DNA of 64,000 nt from Nannobrachium achirus (GCA_963921795.1 OY997653.1:1828001-1892000); one strand, 5' to 3'. Positions 1 through 36,293 are shown, numbered from the stretch's first letter. Notes: generated by a model from the letters alone, not told the origin. Program-made: numbers and translations.

Positions 1-288
1 TTTTACCCTAAAACAACCATTTCTCTTGTGTGGACAACACAAGTTCTATTATTCAAATTGTACTATACACACACACATCGGTATCGGCTTTGCTGATCTA
101 CATGCTAGATCAGGTATTTTCACAATATTTATCTGAGGGACTGAATGTAACCTCAGCTTCAACTCCTACAAGTTGAATTTGATACTGAAGGACCTCAGCC
201 TGCAATCTCCTAATGTTTATACTTAACCCTTTCCAAGCCACGGGGAGCCCCTTAATATTAAAACCGTACTATTTCGGACTTCCTAGGG

Positions 289-308
289 GGGGGGGGGGGG
301 GGGGGGGG
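289..308 (+). repeat. Poly-G tract
   Basis: Twenty or so consecutive G. Confidence 0.95.
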
Positions 309-309
309 T

Positions 310-960
310 CTCAGCCGCTCGTCTTTTCCCGTACTTTCCCGTATTTACCGAAATAAATGATTTTCATCCGAAAATCGGCGATCGTCTAACCTTCCCTAGT
401 CACCACTCGTGCATCGATAGCTCTCGCTGGTCTGACATGAAGCAGAAGTGATGTCATGGCCCTTTCCTTCTCCAAGGCAACTTCCCCCTTTCGGTTACTG
501 TCTGTACACGAGTGCTTCTACTGCAGCCGTGCTGGGGGCTATGCTAGCAAAACTTTTCAGTTCTACTCTTGAGTCACACGTGGATTATTTGAGGGGACAT
601 TTACGTGAATGGATCGCGCACGCGAAACGCACGGGGACATGATGCGTCAGCCGAATCTCCCACTCTAAGCCAATGCAGATTGAGAATTTCACTGGGAACT
701 GGGGTGAGTATACAACGGGGGATCGCGGTATGGTAATGGGGGATGAAGACCACGTGATATAGCGCTGGATGTCTGGTAAAATGAAAAAAAAAATGTGAAA
801 CTTGGAGATACGAGGTTTCCACCCGACAACGGCGATATATACAGTACGTAAATGCTGCTACAGTAACACAATAAATAGAGGAATTTATGGATTTGACGCT
901 GTGATCGGGAATATCGATATCGGCAGATACTGATTCCAGTTGATCGTGATCGGAGCATCT
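310..960. other. No gene or element recognised
   Basis: Probably intronic cpsf3 sequence. Short open frames here have no recognisable similarity. Confidence 0.5.
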
Positions 961-962
961 CC

Positions 963-1018
<56 letters not shown>
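963..1018. repeat. (CA)n microsatellite
   Basis: Pure CA run of about 56 bp. Confidence 0.97.
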
Positions 1019-1022
<4 letters not shown>

Positions 1023-1421
1023 TTTTTGCTACATACTGAGGACTTTACATTGACTTCCATTCATTAAGTGTGCCTGCTATGCAATAGCAAAACACTTATT
1101 GTAATCCGCCATACTTAAGTCAGTAAGTCATGTTCTGGCAAATTTCGGCGCGTAATAACTGCCGCACGATTTACACCACCCCCGCAATTTATACATCAAA
1201 ACGTGCGGCTCGGCCGGGAATGGGGTGCTATTACTTTTCTTTCCGATCCGCGTTACCATGGCGACGTAATTCGCAAAAAACGACGCCCAAAAACCCCATT
1301 GACTTAGAATGGGGGACTCCGAAAAAAACCCAGAAACTTTGGCGCCACATAACTCTGCCATACTTTTGCCTAGCAACGTGATTTAAACTTTAAAATGCAC
1401 ACACAACTTTGGTCTTTTTCC

Positions 1422-1735
1422 GGCCAATAGGGATGAGCTGTAATTGATTAAGCCCCGCCCCCTCTGTATTCCTATTGGCTGGCTTTTAAACAGCCACTAC
1501 TCCAGTTCACAGCATGGTACCGTCTTGAAACTTGGTGTCTGGACTTAAACGGCCAATAGGGACTTATTACTTAAGCCCCGCCCCTCTTAAGCCACGCCCC
1601 TATCTTCCTATTGGCTTAGCTTTAAACAGCTTTATCTCCAGTTTGCAGCATGGTACCGTCTCGAAACTTGCTGTGTGTACTTAGATGGCCAATAGGGATG
1701 AGCTGTAATTGATTAAGCCCCGCCCCCTCTGTAAC
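1422..1735. repeat. About 129-136-bp tandem array with CCAAT and GC boxes
   Basis: GGCCAATAG recurs at 1422, 1551 and 1687. Units carry CCCCGCCCC, CCTATTGGC and CAGCATGGTACCGTCT. Confidence 0.85.
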
Positions 1736-2465
1736 AGGAAGTGCCCTTCGCCAAACAGGAAGTGCCTCTACATCTCATGAACCGTTTGTCGTACAGACGC
1801 GCATATTGCGTCATATGACTTGATTAAGAGTCCTTGACCTTAATTGGGGCCTATTTCGCCAAACAGGAAGTGCCCCTCACCAAACAGGAAGTGACCCTTT
1901 ACCTCGTGAACCGTTTGTCGTACAGACGCATGGATGGCATCAAATGACTTGATTAAGAGTCCTTAACCTTAATTGGGGCCTATTTCGCCAAACAGGAAGT
2001 GCCCCTCACCAAACAGGAAGTGACCCTTTACCTCGTGAACCGTTTGTCGTACAGACGCGTGGATGGCATCAAATGACTTGAATAAGAGTCCTTAACCTTA
2101 ATTGGGGCCTATTTCGCCAAACAGGAAGTGCCCCTCACCAAACAGGAAGTGACCCTTGATCTCGTGAACCGTTTGTCGTACAGATGCGCGGGTTGCGTCA
2201 AATGACAAGTTTAAGAGTCCTTAACCTTAATTGGGGCCTATTTCGCCAAACAGGAAGTGCCTCTCACCAAACAGGAAGTGACCCTTGATCTCGTGAACCG
2301 TTTGTCGTACAGACGCGCGGGTTGCGTCAAATGACTTGATTACGAGTCCTTAACCTTAATTGGGGCCTAGTTCGCCAAACAGGAAGTGCCCCTCACCAAA
2401 CAGGAAGTGACCCTTTATCGCGTGAACCGTTTGTCGTACAGACATGTGGGTGGTGTCATATGAAG
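1735..2465. repeat. 129-bp tandem array, about 5.6 units, two ETS-like sites per unit
   Basis: ACCGTTTGTCGTACAGA recurs at 1781, 1910, 2039, 2168, 2297 and 2426, exactly 129 bp apart. Each unit has CCAAACAGGAAGTG twice. Confidence 0.95.
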
Positions 2466-2628
2466 AACCATAATGTTAAAGCTTATGCAAAAAATGGTAA
2501 TGTTAAAAAATGTAACGCTAATGCTAACACCAACCGCTACACAAGGTTGCACAGACTTAGCGAGCTGCAGGCACACTTAACATTTCTTAGAAATTTTCTT
2601 TTCTAGTTTTTCTTCCATTCCTGTGGCC

Positions 2629-2668
2629 TTACCCTAACCCCTAACCCTAAACCTAACCCTAACCTTAA
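2629..2668. repeat. Degenerate telomere-like (CCCTAA)n tract
   Basis: ACCCTAACCCCTAACCCTAA followed by ACCTAACCCTAACC; a short interstitial tract. Confidence 0.75.
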
Positions 2669-2779
2669 CACAACCCCTAAATTTAGTGAGGACCGCAACT
2701 TAGTCCTCACTTTCCAAAAATGTCCTCACTCTGTTGGTTAAAAACTATTTCCGGTGCTCACTGGGTAGTAAGAACGGGT

Positions 2780-2780
<1 letters not shown>

Positions 2781-2850
<70 letters not shown>
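2781..2850. repeat. (CA)n at the cpsf3 exon 12 donor
   Basis: Read as (UG)n in the transcript, starting 8 bp after the exon 12 donor. Confidence 0.97.
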
Positions 2851-2852
<2 letters not shown>

Positions 2853-2858
2853 CCTTAC

Positions 2859-26877
<24,019 letters not shown>

Positions 26878-27372
26878 GTTGTCTCAGCCCCACAGCCTGT
26901 CTAACGTTAATATTACCGTTTATTAATAAACACTTTATTCATTCATAACTACTTTAGGGAGTTTTTGTTGTTGTCAGCTTCACGTTCTTGTTTCCACTTT
27001 CCTTCCAGTCGCAGAGCTACTGCGTCATAGAGATTGGACGTTCGCGAACGAATCGAGTCTTTTGAACGGCTCTTTGAAATGAACGATGGGATCAGGTGGC
27101 CAAATTGTAGTCCGTTTTGAATACAAAATGACGTAGGACGTCATCCGCTCCCGACCGGATCAAAAGCCCGAAATTGGAAGCGATCCCAGGCTAGTTCGCA
27201 GTAGGAAGCCGTTCCTTTCTAATGAACAGTGGTGGGAAAAGTACTCAAATTCTTTACTTGAGTAAAAGTATCAATCAATGCTGAAAAGTAGAACTCTGCC
27301 ACAAGTAGAAGTTTGAAATTGAGAGTAAAAGTACAAAAGTATTGGTATCAAAATGCACTTAAAGGAGCTATA

Positions 27373-30149
27373 GTGGACTCAGGTAATGTGGGCCATCAGG
27401 TAATGTGAGCCAGCCATAGTTTCAGGCTCCTAGCAACTGTGCCTTTAAATCTTTGCAGCCAATGGCTGCACATGTTCTTGCCACAGCTGTGCTTGACACC
27501 AACAAGTGATTTGATTGGTCCATAGTCGTTTTGATGGGAGGAGCTAAGCCACACAACAAGACCTGCTGGAAGAATTTGCAAGGTGGGTGCAGAGACACAA
27601 AGTTTTAACTTGAGATTGCTAAGGATACTACATCAATGAAAACAAATGCACATTTATAAAAACTGGTGCAAAATGTGTGTTAAGATGTCCTTTACCAGGC
27701 ATGATGTTGATATTTTGCTTAATGAAATCATTTTTCATAAATAATGACGTTTTTGTAAGTGGCTCACATTACCATAGTCAATTGTGGTGAAAGCTTAGCT
27801 GGGCCAGCTTAGGTGGGCCACCTTCATTAGCATTATGTTTTGTGTTAGCTTAGGTGGGCCACCTTCAGAAATGAGCCCTGGGGGTCCCTGGGGGTCCCTG
27901 GAGGTGGTCCCCGGGCGGCAGTGCTCGGAGGCCCGCCAGGGACCTCCGGTGGTGGTCCCTGGTGGTCCCTGGTGGTCCCTGGTGGTCCCTGGCCGTCCCC
28001 AGGCCCTGTTTTGGGGGCCTGGAGCCGGCCCTGGGGGTCCCTGGAGGTGGTCCCCGGGCGGCAGTGCTCGGAGGCCCGCCAGGGACCTCCGGTGGTGGTC
28101 CCTGGTGGTGCCTGGTGGTCCCTGGCCGTCCCCAGGCCCTGTTTTGGGGGCCTGGAGCCGGCCCTGGGGGTCCCTGGAGGTGGTCCCCGGGCGGCAGTGC
28201 TCGGAGGCCCGCCAGGGACCTCCGGTGGTGGTCCCTGGTGGTCCCTGGTGGTCCCTGGCCGTCCCCAGGCCCTGTTTTGGGGGCCTGGAGCCGGCCCTGG
28301 GGGTCCCTGGGGGTCCCTGGAGGTGGTCCTCGGGCGGCAGTGCTCGGAGGCCCGCCAGGGACCTCCGGTGGTGGTCCCTGGTGGTGCCTGGTGGTCCCTG
28401 GCCGTCCCCAGGCCCTGTTTTGGGGGCCTGGAGCCGGCCCTGGGGGTCCCTGGAGGTGGTCCCCGGGCGGCAGTGCTCGGAGGCCCGCCAGGGACCTCCG
28501 GTGGTGGTCCCTGGTGGTGCCTGGTGGTCCCTGGCCGTCCCCAGGCCCTGTTTTGGGGGCCTGGAGCCGGCCCTGGGGGTCCCTGGAGGTGGTCCCCGGG
28601 CGGCAGTGCTCGGAGGCCCGCCAGGGACCTCCGGTGGTGGTCCCTGGTGGTGCCTGGTGGTCCCTGGCCGTCCCCAGGCCCTGTTTTGGGGGCCTGGAGC
28701 CGGCCCTGGGGGTCCCTGGGGGTCCCTGGAGGTGGTCCCCGGGCGGCAGTGCTCGGAGGCCCGCCAGGGACCTCCGGTGGTGGTCCCTGGTGGTGCCTGG
28801 TGGTCCCTGGCCGTCCCCAGGCCCTGTTTTGGGGGCCTGGAGCCGGCCCTGGGGGTCCCTGGGGGTCCCTGGAGGTGGTCCCCGGGCGGCAGTGCTCGGA
28901 GGCCCGCCAGGGACCTCCGGTGGTGGTCCCTGGTGGTCCCTGGTGGTCCCTGGCCGTCCCCAGGCCCTGTTTTGGGGGCCTGGAGCCGGCCCTGGGGGTC
29001 CCTGGGGGTCCCTGGAGGTGGTCCTCGGGCGGCAGTGCTCGGAGGCCCGCCAGGGACCTCCGGTGGTGGTCCCTGGTGGTGCCTGGTGGTGCCTGGTGGT
29101 CCCTGGCCGTCCCCAGGCCCTGTTTTGGGGGCCTGGAGCCGGCCCTGGGGGTCCCTGGGGGTCCCCGGAGGTGGTCCCCGGGCGGCAGTGCTCGGAGGCC
29201 GGGCAGGGACCTCCGGGGACCCCCGCTGGTGGTCCCTGGTGGTCCCTGGCCGGCCAGAGTGGTGCGAAGGCCCGCTTTTGGGGGCCTGGCGCCGGCCCTG
29301 GGGGTCCCTGGGGGTCCCCGGAGCTCCCCAGGCCCGGTTTTTGGGGCCTGGCGCCGGCCCTGGGGGTCCGCGGGGGTCCGCGATGGCACCATCGTGTGCG
29401 GGGCGGCGAGCCGGTTCCAACGGTACCATTATTGAAATTAAATTCAATGAATGAAATTAAATTGACCTCCAAATCTTGTTTGACTGTTTTGCTTTGATTT
29501 GCTTTGGCTCATTATAGCAGATGAGTGGCTCACATTACCTTATTAGGGTTAGGGTAAGATGGGCCACTGACAAAAATATGATTTAATATAAAAATACACT
29601 AGATATGCAAAATATAAGCATTGTTTCTGGTTAAGGCCGTCTACATATATATTATATATATGTTTTATCGATGTGCATTTGTTTTTTACTCACTTGTCAA
29701 ACTTATAACTGACAAATTAGATATGTTTGGACAATGCAATTCTCCTCTGCAGGCTAGTTTTGAGACATTGCTCTTCCCACCAAAACAACCAAAGACCACT
29801 CAAATTTTGATTGTTTTGTGTCAAGTACAGTTGTGGCAAGAAACATGTGCAGTCATTGGCTGTTAAATTTTAAAGAGCTAGGAATTAATGGGGGTCAACC
29901 CTAAAGTGGCCCATTTTAGCTGATCAGGTGGCTCAAAAAACCTGAAAAGTGTTAATCTTGAAAATGTGTGACATTTTAAGCTTAAACATTTAAAAAAAAA
30001 TAACCATCTAATTTTCCTACATACATTTAACACAAATATATTAAGGACAGTCTATATTAACTATAAAAAATACATTCAGCGTTCTGCACTGCTTTTTCTT
30101 AGTTTCCCAGGCGATTTACCAAAAAGCGGCCCACATTACCTGAGTCCAC
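27373..30149. mobile_element. Inner TIR element with minisatellite core
   Basis: TIRs GTGGACTCAGGTAATGTG at 27373 and the inverted copy ending at 30149. Subterminal GGTAATGTGAGCC-type motifs recur at 27397, 27769 and 29523. Its interior includes the 133-bp minisatellite. Confidence 0.75.
27872..29395. repeat. GC-rich minisatellite, 133/143/153-bp units
   Basis: The landmark CCTGTTTTGGGGGCCTGG recurs at 28006, 28139, 28272, 28415, 28548, 28681, 28824, 28967 and 29120. Spacings are 133, 143 or 153 bp, so units vary in 10-bp steps of GGTCCCTGGT. The unit has no stop codon in most frames, which yields open frames of over 500 codons on both strands; these are not genes. Confidence 0.95.
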
Positions 30150-30309
30150 CCTAGTCAATTAACTTTTTCTTGAAAAACGGATGCTAAAATTAAAATAATG
30201 TTTTGAAAGTATTTTATAAAAAATAAGCTTCATATATGTGTTTCTATTCAAAAATTACCACAAAAAGCGTAAAATAATGATAAAATAATCATTTTGGCCA
30301 TTGTCAATC

Positions 30310-30372
30310 CGACACTTTGTTTACATTCTAGTCTATAGACTAGGATGTAAACAAAGTGTCGGCCCTACAATG
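30310..30372. repeat. Perfect-arm hairpin inside the TTAA element
   Basis: CCGACACTTTGTTTACAT is mirrored by ATGTAAACAAAGTGTCGG around CTAGTCTATAGACTAG. Confidence 0.85.
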
Positions 30373-30475
30373 AAAAAGGTGACTATAGCTCCTTTAAAGT
30401 AGGCCTACCATCAATAGTAGAAAGTATTCATTATGCAGAATGTCCAGTTTTCCAATGAATAAAATGTAGAAAAAA

Positions 30476-30558
30476 CATTTGAAAATAGCAGGTCTACAAG
30501 CTCACAATGTGTCGCAACGCAATGCATTGTGACCTTGTAGATCGGCTATTTTCAAATG
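30476..30558. repeat. Palindrome module, core ATGTGTCGCAACGCAATGCAT
   Basis: Flanks CATTTGAAAATAG and CTATTTTCAAATG, inside the TACTTGAGTAAAAGTA-type dispersed repeat. Confidence 0.88.
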
Positions 30559-30774
30559 GCGGAAATGTGTAGGCCTACTGTAGTAGAAATAAAAAGACAT
30601 TTGATAGAGAGTGAAAAAAAAAGACTATCTAAGTAAGGATAGTAAAGTACAAGATCTCCCTCTGAGATGTACGGTAGGCTATATATTATATATGGCCAAA
30701 ATGTAAATAGGGTTGAAGTGATTTGTAACTAAAATCAAAATCTACAAAGTAACTAAATAACTCGCAGGGGTCTT

Positions 30775-31485
30775 CAACAGGGGGTCCGCGACCCCTAGGG
30801 GGTCCGCGGAGGTACTGCAGGGGGTCCGCGAAATTATTGCTTAAAAAAAAAGTTTTCAAAAAATGTTTTTTTTTTCTTTTTTTTGCCTTTTTACACATTT
30901 ATGTTAAAAAAATAAATCATGATTCTATCCATTTTGAATAGCTTGAATACATGATTACTATGCAATTGACAGATTGTTGATATTATTGACATTTGTTTTG
31001 TTTTTTCGCGGGGCACTTTTGCCGTGGAGGAGTCTTTTCACCTACCTGTCTGAGCCATTTTGCCTACCCTCAATTCTGCTGTCAGACTGTCCATGTTTTC
31101 ATATTATCTCTTTGTCATTTAAATATTATAGTGACTGTGACAGTGGTATTACATGTCAAACCTACACACGGCTATCCTATGCACTCCATAGTAATCACAT
31201 ATTAGCCTACAGAGCTATTGGAATCAGGTGCGCCCAAATAATTAATTAATCCATGTCCCGATACTATACATTCTTTGGTGCAGTATTGAACAGTATTGTA
31301 AAATGAACAGTATTGTAGGCCTATATTGTTTTAACATTAGGCTATACAAAATATATATGTAGGCTATTAGCCTATATAGGTCTATATAAGATATGCTACA
31401 CCCACCCTACGAGGTGGTAGGGGGTCCCTGCTCCATCTCCCCATCAGTTTGGGGGTCCCCGGCCTGAAAACGTTGAAGACCCCTG
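30775..31485. mobile_element. hAT-type element (CAGGGGTCTTCAAC ends), 711 bp
   Basis: Ends CAGGGGTCTTCAACAGGGGG and GTTGAAGACCCCTG. It differs inside from the 16239 and 21349 copies and has no palindrome module. No clear target duplication was seen. Confidence 0.6.
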
Positions 31486-32014
31486 AACTAAAGTAACTAA
31501 AATGAGCCAGTCTTTTGAACGGCTCTTTGAAAGGAACGGATCCCAGAGATCCGGCTCACTTCAAAGAGCCATAAATCCCATCTCTTCTGCGTCACATCTG
31601 CGTCCAGCAGATTACCAAGGTCCTGATTACCTTGGTCCTGCTCTTCGCCCCCGAGCGCCGCAGGCGCGAGTGGCCGCGAAGCCACGGTGAATGCAATGAG
31701 TTACGAAGCCGTGGTGAATGCAATTGGCCTGGGCAAGCGCACGATAAACGCAATGATAATTGGGTTTTGGTGCACCTCGCGCGGTCCAAGTGACTACAAC
31801 CGAGCGCTCCCTACGTCCGGTTCAGCCAATCACAGGGGGCTTGGGGGAGACCGGAACCAGACCGGAACAGGGACGCGTGATTACAGGTCCAACCATAGAT
31901 ATATATAAAGGCTAGATAGCTCACGCCCGCTGTTGGCCAATGGGGACTGACGACGCTACAGGTCGGCCATCTTGGGACAGGACCGATCGCCCAGTTTAAC
32001 ATTCATTTCTATAG

Positions 32015-33138
32015 TGCATGAACTATTTAAATGACCAGAGCTTGCTCAATTTTCAACCTATTTTGAAACGGATTGGTTTGTTATAAACCTAAGAAACGTA
32101 GCTACGTTACTGTATACTTAGAATAATTATAACCATGGATTTCCATATGAAATAACATTAAGTATATAGGTAAAGTAAAGCAATTAGCTATACACACTGT
32201 ATTTATATTGTAAATATAACATGTAATAGTTCCATTATTAGCAATATTTATATTATTTAATACATTATGTATTAAATGTTTCAATGTATTTATTTAATAT
32301 AAAAAACTGTCTCATTTGGCTTATATTTATTTCATATAAAATAGTCTCATGTTGCCATTCTGTAAAATATGAGATTAGAGATGGGGCTTCAAGGTTATTT
32401 TATTAAGGACATAACAAAACCAAATAAACCTCTTTTTTAACTAAAATAATACATTTTATTTCAGCACTGCAAGTCATTTCCCAATCAGTAACATGACCAA
32501 TCCTCCCCTCCCTCTGAAATCAGACCACTAACAGCTAGACGAGTACATACATAATATATACCAACTATAGTCATAACAGCAATAATCATGATATATAATA
32601 ATCTTTTTTTTTTGTGTTAAACCCCATGCTGCACAGGTAGCTTTTGGTGGCCCTTGATATTGAAGTAGGCTACATGCAGTACACCTGTTTGAAGGTTCAA
32701 TGGACCAATATTGTATTGAACAGCTCAACAATGATCAATGAGGTTGGGGGTTAGACTGGAACTGTTGGGGGCTGTTGAGAGGGCGGTGGTGTGGCAGTGT
32801 AGAGAGACAGACAGGATTTACCATCATCAAGTATACCTGTAGCATTAACTGAATAGCAAAATCACAGTGGGTTCCTTTTCTCAGATGGCATTCAGTGCAC
32901 TACTCATGGGCTCATACGTTCTTGCTTGGAGTCAACTTTAAATGTAAAGCCTAAAAAGGAGGTAAACCAGACTCAAATACATTCATTGGGGGAGAAATGA
33001 CCCATTATTTAACATCTGCATTACTTACAAGACTACACAATTATAGAATGTAGAAGAATGTTTTATTTGATCATTGTTTGCCTGTTATCTCTCCTATGGT
33101 ACCAGATCAATACAGCATGGAATTGTGGATGAAATGTT

Positions 33139-33183
<45 letters not shown>

Positions 33184-33400
33184 TATAAACCACTGAGGAA
33201 CATTGGCTCGAAGCCAAAATTAGGCTTCCGTATGTGCACACAGAGTTTGAGCGAATGGCCTTTAAAAAGGACTGTTTTGGGTAGTCATTTTAGCAATATG
33301 GTGCAGCCTCAGCTTAAAAAACAGGGACATAACTAACTTCATCAGTGTATGGTGGTGACTGTCAATGCCTGAGCAAAAACACATCCTCTGAACCTATCCT
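32015..33400. other. P-like element interior, nothing coding recognised
   Basis: AT-rich; holds a (TA)n run at 33146-33182 and no recognised transposase exon. Confidence 0.45.
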
Positions 33401-33433
33401 CCTATCCTATGGGCTGTTTTCATCTGGATTCTG

Positions 33434-33627
33434 CAGATGCCTGGCGAACGACCCACTCTGCTGCCTTCACCATGCCTTCAGAACAGATGGTATCACCAGA
33501 CCTCCATTGCTTTTCAGGGTCAGCAGGTGGTAGCTCTTGTCCTTACAGGCAGATTCAGCATCGGTCACAAGGCTGGCCCGGCAGACATCACAGGACAGCT
33601 TCTTCAAAGAGCGTCGCACAACAAATC
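33434..33627 (-). pseudogene. P-element/THAP9-like transposase exon remnant
   Basis: After an AATTTCAG acceptor the minus strand reads FVVRRSLKKLSCDVCRASLV, then YHLLTLKSNGGLVIPS, and in a shifted frame EGMVKAAEWVVRQASAES. CxxC followed by a [L/R]xNGGLxxPS block is typical of P-type transposases. One indel near 33490 and a TGA break it. Confidence 0.55.
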
Positions 33628-34939
33628 CTGAAATTAGCAGTAGACAGATTATTATAATATTATTAATATTATTATTACCCCAATAAATTTACCCCCATTG
33701 ATTCCGGAAGGGGACCCAAATGCATTCGTCCCCATCCGGAATCAATGGAGGTAAATTTACTATAATCATTTTTTTGTGAAGAATGTGACAAACACAAAAA
33801 GAAATTATTGAACTCAAGTCTCCATGGTGTGAATAATCTATATAAAAAAAGTCGTTTTGGGGGTGAACTACTCCTTTAAGGATTTATGTAGGATGTATGT
33901 AGGCCTATGTACACTATGTATGTATGCATGTATGCATTAGCCTATGCAAACTTTGAGAATAAGACAACCACAATAAAAGAATTAAAAAGTGTGTAAACAG
34001 GTGGTAGAAATATTTCTAAAAGCCAGGGTCAACAACACTCTTGCAATGTTATTATCTCACAGCCCTGTTGTTCCTGTGAAGCAGAACTTGTATTGTACAT
34101 AATGATTATCCTAATTATAATATAATATTGTCATATTTGTGGCAGGTGATCCCACAGGTTCCATTTGGATAGGCCTACTCCTTTCATTGGAGCAGCCATA
34201 GGCATTAGGCAGCAAAACAATCAGGCATCTTCACAACAGACTTAAGTTCACATACAGTAGCCTAGGCCTATTTCTGTAAACAAAAAGCCAGCAATTCCCT
34301 GTATCAATGTATCTAAATGTAAGATATTTTTAACAAACCAAACCGCTTGGAAATCATGTAATTCTGCCTCTCCCACCATTGTAACTTTGCTGTCAACTTT
34401 GTAATAAGATATAGGTCTAGCTCACACTCACTGACTCACAGCCTCTTTCTTGTCTCTTAGCCTGCAGCTAAAAAATACAACAATATCCACACAAAGAAAT
34501 GTAATTTAGACAAAAGATTAGTTGTCATGAAATCGTTATTGGTCTCAGGAAAACCTGATAATATTTGAAAATCTCGATTGTTGTTGTCTTGATGAACTTG
34601 TGCAAGCAGCCATGTCACTTAACTATGCTGCATGCTCTTTTTTCGAAATGAAAAGCTTCAATTTCAACATGTCAACCAGCCTGAGCTCATAGCCACGCTA
34701 ATAATGTTTGTAATAATCCAAACCGTTAGTAAATCGGTCAAGATTTCAGAGAGTAAAGAGTATTTAAGTGTGCAGATCACTCACCTTACAGGCACAATAC
34801 AACGGCAGGACGCGGGGGATGGTCCTGTCCTAAGATGGCCGCCAGTGAACGACGCCGCCGACTCCGCCTTGCGCCATCTAGCCTTCTTATATATATCTAT
34901 GGGTCCAACTGGGAAAGATGGATAACCACGCCCCGGACT

Positions 34940-35960
34940 CATTTTTGAAGCTTGTGATTGGCTGGACCGGACGTAGGGAGCGCTCCGTTGTAGTCACTTG
35001 GACCGCGCGAGGTGCACCAAAACCCAATTATCATGGCGTTTATCGTGCGCTTGCCCAGGCCTTACGGCCTGGGCATAAATATAACGATTGCATTCACCAC
35101 GGCTTCGTAACTCGCGCGGCGCTCCGCCGGCCGCGCGGCCCTCCGCCGGCCGCGCGGCCCTCCGCCGGCCGCGCGGCCCTGGCCCGCTCTTCGCGGCCAC
35201 TCGCGCCTGCGGCGCTCGGGGGCGAAGAGCAGGACCAAGGTCCGCTGGCCTTCGCGCCGCTTGCAATGTCGTGGACAATAACTGTGAAAACGAGCGCTCT
35301 ATGCCGTTTCCATCCATCTTTCCCAGTCGGATCCGTAATCACGCAACAGGGACAGCCTTGGGCATAGCCGCGTGATATCTAAAGGTAACGGCATTAGTAC
35401 GGCATACACGAAGGGAGCGCTCGTTTTATGGTTAGATGTCACAGTTATTGTCCACGACATTAAGTTATTGTCCACGACATTACAAGCGGCGCGAAGGCCA
35501 GCGGACCTTGGTCCTGCTCTTCGCCCCCGAGCGCCGCAGGCGCGAGTGGCCGCGAAGAGCGGGCCAGGGCCGCGCGGCCGGCGGAGCGCCGCGCGAGTTA
35601 CGAATCCGTGGTGAATGCAATCGTTATATTTATGCCCAGGCCGTAAGGCCTGGGCAAGCGCACGATAAACGCCATGATAATTGGGTTTTGGTGCACCTCG
35701 CGCGGTCCAAGTGGCCGCGAAGAGCGGGCCAGGGCCGCGCGGCCGGCGGAGCGCCGCGCGAGTTACGAATCCGTGGTGAATGCAATCGTTATATTTATGC
35801 CCAGGCCGTAAGGCCTGGGCAAGCGCACGATAAACGCCATGATAATTGGGTTTTGGTGCACCTCGCGCGGTCCAAGTGACTACAACGGAGCGCTCCCTAC
35901 GTCCGGTTCAGCCAATCACAGCGCGTCTTTTCCGGGACTTGCCGCAATGCCGGTACGTTT
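34940..35960. repeat. GC-rich inverted duplication beside the P-like element
   Basis: Sequence at 34945-35300 recurs inverted at 35430-35930 around a centre near 35360-35400 (ACAGTTATTGTCCACGACAT and its reverse). The right arm includes a 165-bp tandem duplication (35546-35710 and 35711-35875). Short CCGGCCGCGCGGCCCT units at about 35128-35185 are also tandem. Confidence 0.7.
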
Positions 35961-36293
35961 CAATATCACGCGGCATAGCCAGACGCGTCACACATAGATA
36001 TATATATCTATGGCGTCACATCTGGCCACCGGTCCTTGTTCTAAACATGTCCGTGTGTGCACATATGGGGAACTCTATGGTTCCGCGTCGATACATTTCA
36101 TACCACAGTTACAAACTACTAACAAATATGCAGAGGTAAAAGTACTCACAATTCTTTCCTAATTAAAAGCATCGATACTAATAATGCATAGAAATACTGT
36201 GTTACAAGTACAAGTTCGGCATTAAAACATTTACTTGAGTAAAAGTACAAAGTTATTGGTAATATCAAAATGTACTTAAAGGTAACCTCTAAC

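Larger units (their letters stand above)
27358..30398. mobile_element. TTAA-flanked (piggyBac-type) element holding a nested element
   Basis: TTAA on both sides (27359-27362, about 30394-30397) with terminal repeats AGGAGCTATAGT and ACTATAGCTCCT. The broken host is the same dispersed repeat on both sides (ATGCAC... and ...AGTAGGCC). No transposase is seen. Confidence 0.72.
31612..35250 (-). mobile_element. P-element-like (THAP9-type) DNA transposon relic with long inverted ends
   Basis: The segments 31612-32010 and about 34795-35250 are inverted copies, both holding GGTTTTGGTGCACCTCGCGC, the TATATCTATG block and the CGCCCCCGAGCGCCGCAGG block. The interior, about 2.8 kb, holds a P-type transposase C-terminal exon on the minus strand (33434-33627). 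The rest of the interior shows no recognisable coding. The element is old and broken. Confidence 0.6.

Noticed and set aside
1422-2465. CRISPR-like array (regular repeats)
   Set aside because: Contiguous 129-bp tandem units without unique spacers, in a vertebrate intron.
2629-2668. Telomere
   Set aside because: Only a short, degenerate CCCTAA tract within a gene intron; an interstitial repeat.
27795-29497. Open frames of over 500 codons on both strands
   Set aside because: They are overlapping readings of one GC-rich minisatellite lacking stop codons; there is no codon bias or domain.
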